A stretch of DNA of 34,245 nucleotides from positions 3,714-37,958 of the forward strand of contig JAHFKH010000004.1 of assembly GCA_023245435.1 (NCBI GenBank), written 5' to 3'. Below the pieces are notes generated by a model. The model made no database searches, was not told the DNA's origin, and saw nothing but the letters and a program-made list of their open reading frames with translations. Source of the stretch: Candidatus Shapirobacteria bacterium. GTDB lineage: Bacteria; Patescibacteriota; Microgenomatia; UBA12405. Positions 14,630 to 21,686 of the stretch are shown piece after piece (the first letter of the stretch is position 1; the number at the start of each line of letters is the position of its first letter). The translations under genes were made by a program, and so were the position numbers.

Positions 14630-15583
14630 TTATACTGTCACTCGTCCTCGTGGTGTCCTTTTAATTAATCCTTTTTTCATTAAAAATGGTTCATAAACGT
14701 CAGTAATCGTTCCCACATCCTCGGTCAGTGCTGCCGCAATATTTTCAACCCCAACTGGTCCCCCATTATATTGATTTTTGACTACATCTAAATACCGTCT
14801 ATCTGCATCAGATAAACCTAAATCATCAACCCCCAATTTTATCAGTGCTCCTTTGGCTTCTTTTAAATTTATTATGCCATCACTATTTACCTGTGCATAA
14901 TCCCGCACTCGTTTTAATAATCGATTAGCAATCCGTGGCGTCCCTCGTGCCCGTTTTGCAATTTCCTCCGCAGCGTCAGAGTCTATGACTGTCTCCAACA
15001 CTTTTGCCGTTCTTTTAACAATTTCTGTCAAATTTTCTTCATCATAAAAATCAATTTGTTGTACCAATCCAAATCGATCACGCATTGGACTTGAAATTAA
15101 ACCAATTCGAGTGGTTGCTCCCACAATGGTAAATTTTTGCAATTTTAAACGGACTGAACGCGCCGATGGTCCTTTACCTAGCACAATATCCAAGGCATAG
15201 TCCTCCATTGCACTATAAAGCGTCTCCTCAACAATTTTATTTAACCGATGAATTTCATCAATAAATAAAAAATCTCCCTTTTTAAGACCAGTTAAAATCG
15301 ATGCCAAATCCCCTGCTCGTGTCAACGCCGGACCAGAAGTTATTTTAATATTTGACCCCATTTCTCCCGACAATAACATTGCCAAAGTCGTTTTTCCTAG
15401 TCCCGGTGGACCATAAAATAATATATGGTCAAGTGATTCACCCCGGGCTAGGGCCGCTCGAATAAAAATATCTAGCTGATCCTTTAATTTTGGTTGACCA
15501 ATAAATTCACTTAATTTTTTAGGCCGAATTGACAAGTCAATTTCTTTATCAATTTTATTTAATTTTGGATCAAGTGGTTCCAT
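14630..15583 (-). CDS. ruvB: Holliday junction branch migration ATPase RuvB
   Basis: A AAA+ motor of 317 residues that drives branch migration with RuvA. The N-terminus has RPKKLSEFIGQPKLK, Walker A is YGPPGLGKTTLA, Walker B is FIDEIHRL, sensor 1 is GATTRIGLISSPMRDRFG, and the C-terminal winged helix has DRRYLDVV and RTPRGRVTV. The length is slightly below the usual 330-340. It is last in ruvC-ruvA-ruvB and starts 7 bases after the ruvA stop. Confidence 0.96.
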   Translation of the reverse strand: MEPLDPKLNKIDKEIDLSIRPKKLSEFIGQPKLKDQLDIFIRAALARGESLDHILFYGPPGLGKTTLAMLLSGEMGSNIKITSGPALTRAGDLASILTGLKKGDFLFIDEIHRLNKIVEETLYSAMEDYALDIVLGKGPSARSVRLKLQKFTIVGATTRIGLISSPMRDRFGLVQQIDFYDEENLTEIVKRTAKVLETVIDSDAAEEIAKRARGTPRIANRLLKRVRDYAQVNSDGIINLKEAKGALIKLGVDDLGLSDADRRYLDVVKNQYNGGPVGVENIAAALTEDVGTITDVYEPFLMKKGLIKRTPRGRVTV

Positions 15584-15590
15584 TATCTTT

Positions 15591-16163
15591 TTATCTGCCT
15601 AAATTTTGTAAACACCATTCTAATTGTGCCTCTAATTCTAATAATTCTTTTGGTAATTTTTTGGTTACATTTTCAATTTCTTTTCTATCAAATCCTAATT
15701 GTTGCAAACTTAAAACAAGGTCATCCTCCAGTAACGGCAGACTATCACGCAAATCAAGTTCTCCCAACCCACCAATTTTAGATTTTAAGTCCACAATAAT
15801 TCGCTGAGCCGTTTTTAATCCAATTCCTTTAATTTTTTTAAAAAAATCAACATCAGCATCACCAATTGCCTTAATAATTTCTAAAGAACTTTTCTCTCCA
15901 ACTATTCCCATGGCTGTTTTTGGCCCAACCCCCGATACAGTTATCATCATTTTAAATAAATCCAGTTCTTCCACCGTTTTAAACCCAAACAAATTAATAC
16001 TACTATCATTCATTGAAGTGTAAATAAACAATTTTATTTCTTCTCCAATTCGTAATTCGTAATTTTTAATTGATAATTGAACTTCATAACCAATACCATT
16101 CACTTCGACTTCAATATAATTTCCAAAAATTCGTGAAACGGTTCCTCTCAAACTACTAATCAT
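15591..16163 (-). CDS. ruvA: Holliday junction DNA helicase subunit RuvA, carrying a heptamer-repeat segment
   Basis: A protein of 190 residues that binds the four-way junction as a tetramer. Domain I (MISSLRGTVSRIF...VNGIGYEV), two helix-hairpin-helix motifs (VSGVGPKTAMGIVG and IKGIGLKTAQRII) and a small C-terminal domain that contacts RuvB are all present. Residues about 28-39 (LSIKNYELRIGE) are encoded by a five-unit heptanucleotide array, so part of domain I has been shaped by a repeat. A 17-base block matching the ruvC promoter lies at its start, so it may have its own promoter 30 bases after the ruvC stop. Confidence 0.95.
   Translation of the reverse strand: MISSLRGTVSRIFGNYIEVEVNGIGYEVQLSIKNYELRIGEEIKLFIYTSMNDSSINLFGFKTVEELDLFKMMITVSGVGPKTAMGIVGEKSSLEIIKAIGDADVDFFKKIKGIGLKTAQRIIVDLKSKIGGLGELDLRDSLPLLEDDLVLSLQQLGFDRKEIENVTKKLPKELLELEAQLEWCLQNLGR
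16047..16081. repeat. Heptanucleotide array A (in ruvA): 5 x AATTCGT-type
   Basis: Units AATTCGT, AATTCGT, AATTTTT, AATTGAT and AATTGAA. Read on the minus strand it encodes part of LSIKNYELRI. Confidence 0.75.
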
Positions 16164-16175
16164 AACCCATCATAT
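16159..16175 (-). promoter_or_regulatory. ruvA start-region box, a copy of the ruvC promoter box
   Basis: On the minus strand ATATGATGGGTTATGAT, identical to ruvC 16664-16648 except for one base. It holds a TATGAT -10-like hexamer and the ATG start. Confidence 0.45.
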
Positions 16176-16193
16176 CACGACCAAAACCCGAAT

Positions 16194-16652
16194 CTATATT
16201 TTCATTGTAAATCCATGGGTCAAGGCCACCGCCACCGCATCGGCCGCGTGCGACGGGGTGATTAATTTTTCCAAATTTAAACTGTCTCGCACCATTATTT
16301 CCACCTGTTCCTTTTCTGCCCTACCATACCCCACCAAAGCTTGTTTTACTTGCAATGGAGTATATTCAGCTACGGAGAGTCCATTTTTCTGTCCACAAAT
16401 TTTAATTACCCCAATTGCCTCGGCCACTTTTAATGCCGATTTGGCATTTTTGGCAAAAAATAAAGTTTCAATCGCCATTTCCCCTACCCTAAATTTTTTA
16501 ATAATTTTTTCTAATTCACTATAAATTTTCCCTAACCTATCGACACTACTATCTTTTTTACTTGTCACTATTACACCACAAGCAACTAATTTTTCACCTT
16601 CAATTATTCCATAGCCAGTATTTTCTAAACCAGGGTCAATGCCTAATATCAT
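16194..16652 (-). CDS. ruvC: Crossover junction endodeoxyribonuclease RuvC
   Basis: A Holliday junction resolvase of 152 residues. The acidic active site is visible: aspartate in LGIDPGLENTGYG, glutamate in MAIETLFFAKN and aspartates in SHAADAVAVAL. It is first in the ruvC-ruvA-ruvB order. A TATAAT box (16658-16663, minus) ends 5 bases before the ATG, so the transcript is probably leaderless. Confidence 0.95.
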   Translation of the reverse strand: MILGIDPGLENTGYGIIEGEKLVACGVIVTSKKDSSVDRLGKIYSELEKIIKKFRVGEMAIETLFFAKNAKSALKVAEAIGVIKICGQKNGLSVAEYTPLQVKQALVGYGRAEKEQVEIMVRDSLNLEKLITPSHAADAVAVALTHGFTMKI

Positions 16653-16657
16653 AACCC

Positions 16658-16663
16658 ATTATA
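16658..16663 (-). promoter_or_regulatory. -10 box of ruvC
   Basis: TATAAT on the minus strand, 5 bases before the ATG at 16652. Confidence 0.55.
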
Positions 16664-16692
16664 TACTACTAATAACTATAGGATATGCCAAG

Positions 16693-16711
16693 TTTTCCAC
16701 ACTTATCCACA
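16693..16711 (+). promoter_or_regulatory. Two DnaA-box-like 9-mers one helical turn apart
   Basis: TTTTCCACA (16693-16701) and a perfect consensus TTATCCACA (16703-16711), 10 bp apart in the same orientation, in the gap between ruvC and murB. No dnaA or dnaN is nearby, so this may be a titration or regulatory site rather than the origin. Confidence 0.45.
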
Positions 16712-16771
16712 TTTTTTCCCATATTATTTTTAACCTTGATATTTATTATCAAATTCACCCATCTTACCAAT

Positions 16772-16806
16772 AACTCGTAATTGACAACTCGTAACTGTTA
16801 ACTGTT
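16772..16806. repeat. Heptanucleotide array B (murB promoter): 5 x AACTSKT-type
   Basis: Units AACTCGT, AATTGAC, AACTCGT, AACTGTT and AACTGTT. It ends 1 base before the murB -10 box and contains TTGACA at 16781-16786. Confidence 0.75.
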
Positions 16807-16807
16807 A

Positions 16808-16813
16808 TATAAT
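16808..16813 (+). promoter_or_regulatory. -10 box of murB
   Basis: TATAAT ending 6 bases before the ATG at 16820, so the mRNA is leaderless. The -35 position is occupied by heptamer array B. A TTGACA inside the array is 21 bp away, longer than the usual 17. Confidence 0.65.
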
Positions 16814-16819
16814 GTACTC

Positions 16820-17830
16820 ATGGACACCAAAATCCAACAAAACATTCCCCTAGCTCAATATACAACCTTAAAAATTGGCGGTCCGGCTGACTATTTTATC
16901 GAAGCTAACTCAACCGACGAATTAATTGAAATTTTAAGTTCAACTGATATCAAACCCATTACTGTTTTAGGCAACGGCTCTAACGTTTTAATTTCCGACT
17001 CAGGTATCCGGGGATTGGTCATAAAAAATAACTCAAAGGATATCAAAATACTAACTAATACACCAAACACATCTATAAAATTCACCAAAACTTACACTCA
17101 ACGCCAAGAAAACGAACCCGATAAATATTTAGACTTTTCCAAAATTGATTATGACGAATCGGCTCTACCCACTTCAAAAGTAGAAATATCCTCGGGATAT
17201 CCCCTACCTCAGGTTATTAATTGGTGCTTAGACCACGGTTTAACCGGTCTTCAGTGGTTTGCCTACATTCCCGGGACGATTGCCGGCGCAATTGTTCACA
17301 ACATTCACGGTGGCTCCTATCACATCGCTGATTACCTTGAATCGATTAAATGCTTTGATTTAAACACCAAACAAAAAAAAACATATAACAAATCAGATCT
17401 TAATTGGCAATACGAACAAAGTTTCTTTCTTCAAAATCCAAATTTAATCGTAATTTCTGCCATTTTAAATCTTTTCCATGGTGATACTACCAAAGCCAAA
17501 TCAGTCAAAGATGCTTGGATTGCTCAGAAAATTAAAGTTCAGCCCATGAATTCCCCTGGTAGTGCGTTCCAAAATCCCAGTTTAGATATTTGTCAAAAAA
17601 TTTGGGGTGAACAAAAATCGGCCGGCTGGATTATTGATCATGAGTTAAATTTAAAAGGTTTTAGTATTGGTGATGCCCAAATTTCCTTGCAGCACAGTAA
17701 TTTTTTTGTTAATAATGGTCACGCTACTGCCACCGATTATAAAAAACTAATTGAATACGTCCAAGATAAGGTCAAAACCAAGTTTGGCTTCGATCTAATT
17801 CCCGAGATTAAGTTTTTGGGTAAATTCTAA
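16820..17830 (+). CDS. murB: UDP-N-acetylenolpyruvoylglucosamine reductase
   Basis: A flavoprotein of 336 residues for the second committed step of peptidoglycan synthesis. The FAD domain shows YTTLKIGGPADYF and VLGNGSNVLISD, then GLQWFAYIPGTIAGAIVHNI. The catalytic serine is in SPGSAFQNP, and the C-terminal HSNFFVNNGHATATD is typical. Residues about 70-115 (KILTNTPN...DKYLDFSKIDYDES) form an insert within the FAD domain. In the usual Y-R-D-S-x-F the arginine seems replaced (YEQSFFLQ). Leaderless promoter with a heptamer array upstream. Confidence 0.93.
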   Translation: MDTKIQQNIPLAQYTTLKIGGPADYFIEANSTDELIEILSSTDIKPITVLGNGSNVLISDSGIRGLVIKNNSKDIKILTNTPNTSIKFTKTYTQRQENEPDKYLDFSKIDYDESALPTSKVEISSGYPLPQVINWCLDHGLTGLQWFAYIPGTIAGAIVHNIHGGSYHIADYLESIKCFDLNTKQKKTYNKSDLNWQYEQSFFLQNPNLIVISAILNLFHGDTTKAKSVKDAWIAQKIKVQPMNSPGSAFQNPSLDICQKIWGEQKSAGWIIDHELNLKGFSIGDAQISLQHSNFFVNNGHATATDYKKLIEYVQDKVKTKFGFDLIPEIKFLGKF

Positions 17831-17925
17831 ATCACCCCCTAACCCCCTCTTTGACCAAAGAGGGGGGAAAATATTAATAATATTTATTATCCCTCTTTTT
17901 CAAAGAGGGATTTAGGGTGATTTCA
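17831..17925. repeat. Composite palindromic element after murB
   Basis: Outer arms ATCACCCCCTAA and TTTAGGGTGAT enclose two hairpins: CCCCCTCTTTG/CAAAGAGGGGG (17844-17867) and CCCTCTTT/AAAGAGGG (17891-17909). The 3' arm provides the last codons and stop of the glycosyltransferase gene. Its composition and TTGAC centre resemble the element inside pyrG. It may also end both convergent transcripts. Confidence 0.75.
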
Positions 17926-18733
17926 ACACCATCCACACAAATTTTGGCAATTCGAGTTGACGTTTCCATCTTTTTGGCTCGACAAACAAGCTAAACAACC
18001 ATTCAAAACCAATTTGTTGTACCCATTTTGGAGCTCGGGGCAAATCGCCCGAGTAATAATCAAAACTCCTCCCCACCCCCATCACTAATCCCACTTTTAA
18101 TTTATCAAACCTTTCTTCAATCCATTCCTCCTGTCTTTTCATTCCTCGCGCCACAAACAAAAAGTCGGCTTTTATATTTAAATCAAAATTTTCCGCTTTA
18201 AACCCGGCTATTTTTAGCTTTGGATACTTTTTGGCAAAATATTTTGCCGTTTTTTTAGATCTATCCTTCCACCCTCCAAAAAAATAAACCGATTTATTGT
18301 TTTTTTGTGCCATAGCGCACAAATCGTCCATCAAATCTGCCCCGGTAATCAAATTCTCTCGATGTCCCCCTCGCAAAATTTCTATACCCACCTTTAAACC
18401 CGACAAAAAACTCTTGGTTTTCAATCCCCAAATCAACCCTATCCCATCTATCACATTGTAAGTCGTTTTAGTCCTTAGTATTTCCCCAAAATGACCATCT
18501 TTTAAAGCCGCCATCACAAATTCCGGATTTACTGTCGCAATCCATATTTTCTTCCCTTTTTCTATATCAGACTCTATCAACTTTAGCAGAGTCAATTTAT
18601 TACTGCCAAATAGTTGAAAACCGTACTTTGTGCCAACAGTTAGGCTGTTTTTACTATCAACCCTGGTTATTTTTTTAGTTTTCACTTCCATTATTTTAAC
18701 AAAAAAATCCAATAAACAATGACCCAAACCCAT
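17912..18733 (-). CDS. WecG/TagA/CpsF-family glycosyltransferase
   Basis: A protein of 273 residues that would transfer a sugar such as ManNAc to a lipid-linked intermediate at the inner membrane face. Family motifs are TVNPEFVMAALKD, NVIDGIGLIWGL, GADLMDDLCAMA, VYFFGG, FVARGMKRQEEWI, GVGRSFDYYSGDLPRAPKW and FEWLFSLFVEPKRW. The stop lies within a palindromic repeat. The ATG at 18733 follows a TATAAG/TATAAA box; an inner ATG at 18691 is possible and the first 14 residues are not conserved. The partner pathway is not in the window. Confidence 0.85.
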   Translation of the reverse strand: MGLGHCLLDFFVKIMEVKTKKITRVDSKNSLTVGTKYGFQLFGSNKLTLLKLIESDIEKGKKIWIATVNPEFVMAALKDGHFGEILRTKTTYNVIDGIGLIWGLKTKSFLSGLKVGIEILRGGHRENLITGADLMDDLCAMAQKNNKSVYFFGGWKDRSKKTAKYFAKKYPKLKIAGFKAENFDLNIKADFLFVARGMKRQEEWIEERFDKLKVGLVMGVGRSFDYYSGDLPRAPKWVQQIGFEWLFSLFVEPKRWKRQLELPKFVWMVLKSP

Positions 18734-18895
18734 TTTTATACCTTATATCACCTTACTACAAGACTAAAACACCAACTATATCAATCTTAAAATGTTTATT
18801 TTTTATAAGATAAATATACAAAAATATACAATAGGCTTAATTTAATATAATTGAACAATATTTATACTCAGAATTATCCCCTATTTATTCGTTAT

Positions 18896-18930
18896 AATTC
18901 GTAATTTGTAATTTGTAATTCGTAATTATT
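18896..18930. repeat. Heptanucleotide array C: 5 x AATTYGT-type
   Basis: Units AATTCGT, AATTTGT, AATTTGT, AATTCGT and AATTATT. Same family as arrays A and F, but in non-coding DNA. Confidence 0.75.
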
Positions 18931-18963
18931 TTTCTCACTCTTATATTGTCTAAATTATTATTT

Positions 18964-18991
18964 AGTTTTAAGTTTTAAGTTTTAAGTTTTC
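18964..18991. repeat. Heptanucleotide array D: 4 x AGTTTTA
   Basis: Three exact AGTTTTA units and one AGTTTTC, 34 bp after array C. Confidence 0.75.
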
Positions 18992-19021
18992 AAAAAATAT
19001 AGGTTATTTTTTTGAAATATA

Positions 19022-20020
19022 TCATCTCAATGACTGTCGATACAAATCCCAGTTATCAATTACCATTCCCACCCCTCGTACCACACAATATTCTGGTTCA
19101 CCCGCCACATGGACCGGTATCCCAATTTCGCGCGATAACCACAAATCCATTCCCCTAGTTTTTGCATAAGCCCCTGTCAAAATTACTCCTCGATCCAAAA
19201 CGTCTGACACTAACTCGGCTGGAGTAATTTCCAACACCGATTTCATTAAACCAACTATTTTTTCCATCTCCTGATGAACCAACTCAAAAATTTCAGTTGA
19301 TGACAAATTAACTCTTTTGGGTAAACCATTTAAAACATCTCTTCCACCAACTTCTAAAAACTCTTCTTTTTTTAGCTTGACAGCCGACATTAGCTTCATT
19401 TTTATCTCTTCCATCACTTGTCGGCCTGCTACCAAAGAATGTTGTGAAGCTAAATATTCACCAATCAATTCATTAATCGACCCACTCCCCTGGCGAATTT
19501 GCTTTACTTTTACAATTCCCCCGGAAGCAATTATGGCCACTTCAATTACTCCTCCACCTAAGTTAACAATCATATTTCCAAAAACGTCTGATATTGGCAC
19601 CTTGGCCCCAATTGCTGCCGCCAAAGGCGAATCTATTAAATACACTTTTCGTGCCCCAGCTTCTAGTAAAACGTCAATTACTGCTCTTTGCTCTACTTGA
19701 GTATTACCCGAAGGTACGGCCGTTACTACTTCTGGACCAATAAACCAATTTCTTCCCATTACAATTTGTAAATAACTTTTTAACATCAACTTTGCCCCTT
19801 CAAAATCAACAATCACTCCCGATTTTATTGGTTCAAGCACTTCAATATATCCTGGTTGTCGACCCAACATTTTTTTAGCTTCATTACCGAGAGCTACTTG
19901 TTTTCTGTTTTCAATATCAACCGCCACTAACGATGGTTCCCTTAACACTATTTCACCATCCCTTAGGATAGTTATTTCCGAAGTCCCAATATCAATTGCT
20001 AACATCTTAAGATTAAGCAT
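19022..20020 (-). CDS. mreB: MreB-like actin homologue with altered nucleotide loop
   Basis: A protein of 332 residues with MreB architecture: LAIDIGTSEITIL at the start, KSGVIVDFEGAKLML, EVVTAVPSG, YLIDSPLAAAIGAKVPI, and the MreB-specific end IGIPVHVAGEPEYCVVRGVG. It would organise cell-wall synthesis or shape on the inner membrane. Two loops are degenerate: phosphate-2 reads VNLGGGVIEVA instead of DIGGGTTEVA (Asp to Asn, Thr to Val), and the adenosine loop reads LTGAYAKTRG instead of LTGGGALLRG. ATP hydrolysis may be weak or lost. The ATG at 20020 follows a TAGAAT box by 5 bases; an inner ATG at 20005 is also possible. Confidence 0.85.
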   Translation of the reverse strand: MLNLKMLAIDIGTSEITILRDGEIVLREPSLVAVDIENRKQVALGNEAKKMLGRQPGYIEVLEPIKSGVIVDFEGAKLMLKSYLQIVMGRNWFIGPEVVTAVPSGNTQVEQRAVIDVLLEAGARKVYLIDSPLAAAIGAKVPISDVFGNMIVNLGGGVIEVAIIASGGIVKVKQIRQGSGSINELIGEYLASQHSLVAGRQVMEEIKMKLMSAVKLKKEEFLEVGGRDVLNGLPKRVNLSSTEIFELVHQEMEKIVGLMKSVLEITPAELVSDVLDRGVILTGAYAKTRGMDLWLSREIGIPVHVAGEPEYCVVRGVGMVIDNWDLYRQSLR

Positions 20021-20025
20021 AGTTT

Positions 20026-20031
20026 ATTCTA
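20026..20031 (-). promoter_or_regulatory. -10 box of the MreB-like gene
   Basis: TAGAAT on the minus strand, 5 bases before the ATG at 20020. Confidence 0.5.
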
Positions 20032-20096
20032 TCAGTCAAAACCAGTATAATATATTTATCACTACAAAATATTCAGGCCAAAAAAATGCCATTATC

Positions 20097-21143
20097 ATGT
20101 TATTGGTCGTAACTTCTATCGTATTAACTACATTTATCATTAGCATTTTTGCCCGCGGCTATATCCCTCAGTACGACAACGGTTTAAAAATAACGGCCAC
20201 AGGCTTATTATCGGCCAATTCTTTACCCAAAAACGCCAGCGTCATTATCAACGACAAACTTTATACCACTACCGACGACTCAATTAACCTTGTCCCCGGG
20301 GATTATCAACTAAAAATCGTCAAAGAAGGCTATTTACCTTGGAATAAAAAAATTACGATTCAAAAAGAAATGGTTTACCAAGCTGAAGCTGCTTTATTTA
20401 AAACCAATCCCAAACTAACCCCCCTAACCACCATTACCGCTTTATTTCCCACTTCAAACCCCGATCATACTCAAATAGTTTTTATTGCTCCACCCTCCAC
20501 CTCAAGCTATAAACCTGGAATTTATTTAGTTGAATCAAGTTACTATTTTACTCCTATCTTAAGCCGATATGAACCAAAATTTATTGCGACCAACCCCTAT
20601 TCTTTCAACGACAAAACTCTTAGTTTTACCTTTTCTCCCAACTCCAAACAAATAATTCTCAAATCAGGCACCAAACGCAATCAATATTTAATCGATTTGA
20701 CCACCAATAACATTAGTTTACTCAACGAAAAAAACAATCTCAATTGGGAACAACAATCAAAAGAAATAGAGACGGTTAATTTAAATAAACTTCCCAAAAT
20801 ATTTACCAATACAGTCGCCACCAATCCTGCCTCAATTCAGTTTTCCGGCGATGAAAATAAATTTTTATACCTATTTAACGACCAATATTATACTTATGAC
20901 TCTGAAAAAAATTTAAATTATATTTTGGGCAAACGGTCTGATATTATTAACCCTTTTTGGCTACCCAAATCAAATAGTATTATTTATACCAACAACGGCA
21001 AAATAAAATCGATTGAATTTGACGGGACTAACAACAATACTATTTTTTCCTCGGAATTATACGTTAAAACCATAATACCTCAATTTGACGGTGAAAAACT
21101 TATTATAACCTCCGACAATATTTACAACCTAACTATCAGATAA
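20097..21143 (+). CDS. Membrane-anchored PEGA-domain protein with a beta-propeller-like body
   Basis: A protein of 348 residues. An N-terminal membrane helix (LLVVTSIVLTTFIISIFARG) anchors an outside portion. Residues about 30-95 match a PEGA domain (NASVIINDKLYTTT...LVPGDYQLKIVKEGYLPW). The rest has repeated strand pairs such as FTFSPNSKQIIL and FSGDENKFLYLF, like TolB/WD40 blades. The frame is open upstream to about 20043 without an ATG/GTG/TTG; a TATAAT at 20046-20051 would give a 40-base leader to this ATG, so a non-standard earlier start cannot be excluded. It is divergent from the MreB-like gene and may be an envelope partner. Confidence 0.75.
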   Translation: MLLVVTSIVLTTFIISIFARGYIPQYDNGLKITATGLLSANSLPKNASVIINDKLYTTTDDSINLVPGDYQLKIVKEGYLPWNKKITIQKEMVYQAEAALFKTNPKLTPLTTITALFPTSNPDHTQIVFIAPPSTSSYKPGIYLVESSYYFTPILSRYEPKFIATNPYSFNDKTLSFTFSPNSKQIILKSGTKRNQYLIDLTTNNISLLNEKNNLNWEQQSKEIETVNLNKLPKIFTNTVATNPASIQFSGDENKFLYLFNDQYYTYDSEKNLNYILGKRSDIINPFWLPKSNSIIYTNNGKIKSIEFDGTNNNTIFSSELYVKTIIPQFDGEKLIITSDNIYNLTIR

Positions 21144-21144
21144 C

Positions 21145-21471
21145 TTATCGACACCTTCTTGATTCAAAGCTATCAATTTGAACATCAATATTAGCTTTCT
21201 CTGCGGCAGTTATACTACTAATCTTTTTTTCGTCATTTAAAAACAAAATCACCTTATCAACATACTCATTTGTCAAACAGCTAGAAACAGAATCAATTTG
21301 ATCATAAGGCGCTTCTAATTTTGGCTCAGAAAAACTAATCGAGTCACCCAACACCGTGGCTTGACCACCATAGTTGCCTACTTCAACAAATCGTAGTGGC
21401 ACCAAGACCATCAAGGCAAAAACAAAACTAACAATCAGGGTTCGTGTATTTTTATTAAATTCTTTTTCCAT
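21145..21471 (-). CDS. Small membrane-anchored protein of unknown function
   Basis: A protein of 108 residues. A short basic N-terminus and one hydrophobic segment (LIVSFVFALMVLVPLRFV, residues about 12-29) are followed by an outside tail with two cysteines (SSCLTNEY and the terminal RRCR), which could form a disulfide. I do not recognise the family. A TAGACT box 6 bases before the ATG fits a leaderless transcript. It lies tail to tail with the PEGA gene, one base apart. Confidence 0.55.
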   Translation of the reverse strand: MEKEFNKNTRTLIVSFVFALMVLVPLRFVEVGNYGGQATVLGDSISFSEPKLEAPYDQIDSVSSCLTNEYVDKVILFLNDEKKISSITAAEKANIDVQIDSFESRRCR

Positions 21472-21514
21472 ATAATCAGTCTAAAACATTTGCCAAATTT
21501 GTCAATCGAACAAT

Positions 21515-21523
21515 TGGTATAAT
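21515..21523 (+). promoter_or_regulatory. Extended -10 promoter of the tRNA pair
   Basis: TGGTATAAT is a TGn-extended -10 ending 8 bases before the first base of tRNA-Pro. No clear -35 box is seen. Confidence 0.6.
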
Positions 21524-21531
21524 AGCAGCGA

Positions 21532-21604
21532 CAGGGACTAGTTCAATTGGTAGAGCGCACGGTTCGGAACCGTGAGGTTACGGGTTCGAATCCCGTGTCT
21601 CTGA
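21532..21604 (+). tRNA. tRNA-Pro(CGG)
   Basis: A complete cloverleaf of 73 bases: acceptor CAGGGAC/GTCTCTG (one G-U), D arm GTTC/GAGC, anticodon stem CACGG/CCGTG with loop TTCGGAA (anticodon CGG, 21565-21567), T arm ACGGG/CCCGT with loop TTCGAAT, and discriminator A. CCA is not encoded. Confidence 0.96.
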
Positions 21605-21614
21605 CAAAAATCAC

Positions 21615-21686
21615 GTCCTCATAGTTCAATGGATAGAACGAGGGTTTCCTAAACCCTAAATCCAGGTCCGATTCCTGGTGAGGACA
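21615..21686 (+). tRNA. tRNA-Arg(CCT) with C at T-loop position 55
   Basis: A complete cloverleaf of 72 bases: acceptor GTCCTCA/TGAGGAC, D arm GTTC/GAAC, anticodon stem AGGGT/ACCCT with loop TTCCTAA (anticodon CCT, 21648-21650), T stem CCAGG/CCTGG and discriminator A, without CCA. The T loop reads TCCGATT, so base 21668 is C where U55 (pseudouridine) is nearly universal. It is 10 bases after tRNA-Pro and probably co-transcribed. Confidence 0.93.

Larger units (their letters stand above)
18734..19021. other. AT-rich intergenic region with two heptamer arrays
   Basis: 288 bases between the ends of two minus-strand genes: the start of the glycosyltransferase and the stop of the MreB-like gene. 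I see no gene here. It holds the glycosyltransferase promoter region and two different 7-bp arrays. Confidence 0.6.
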
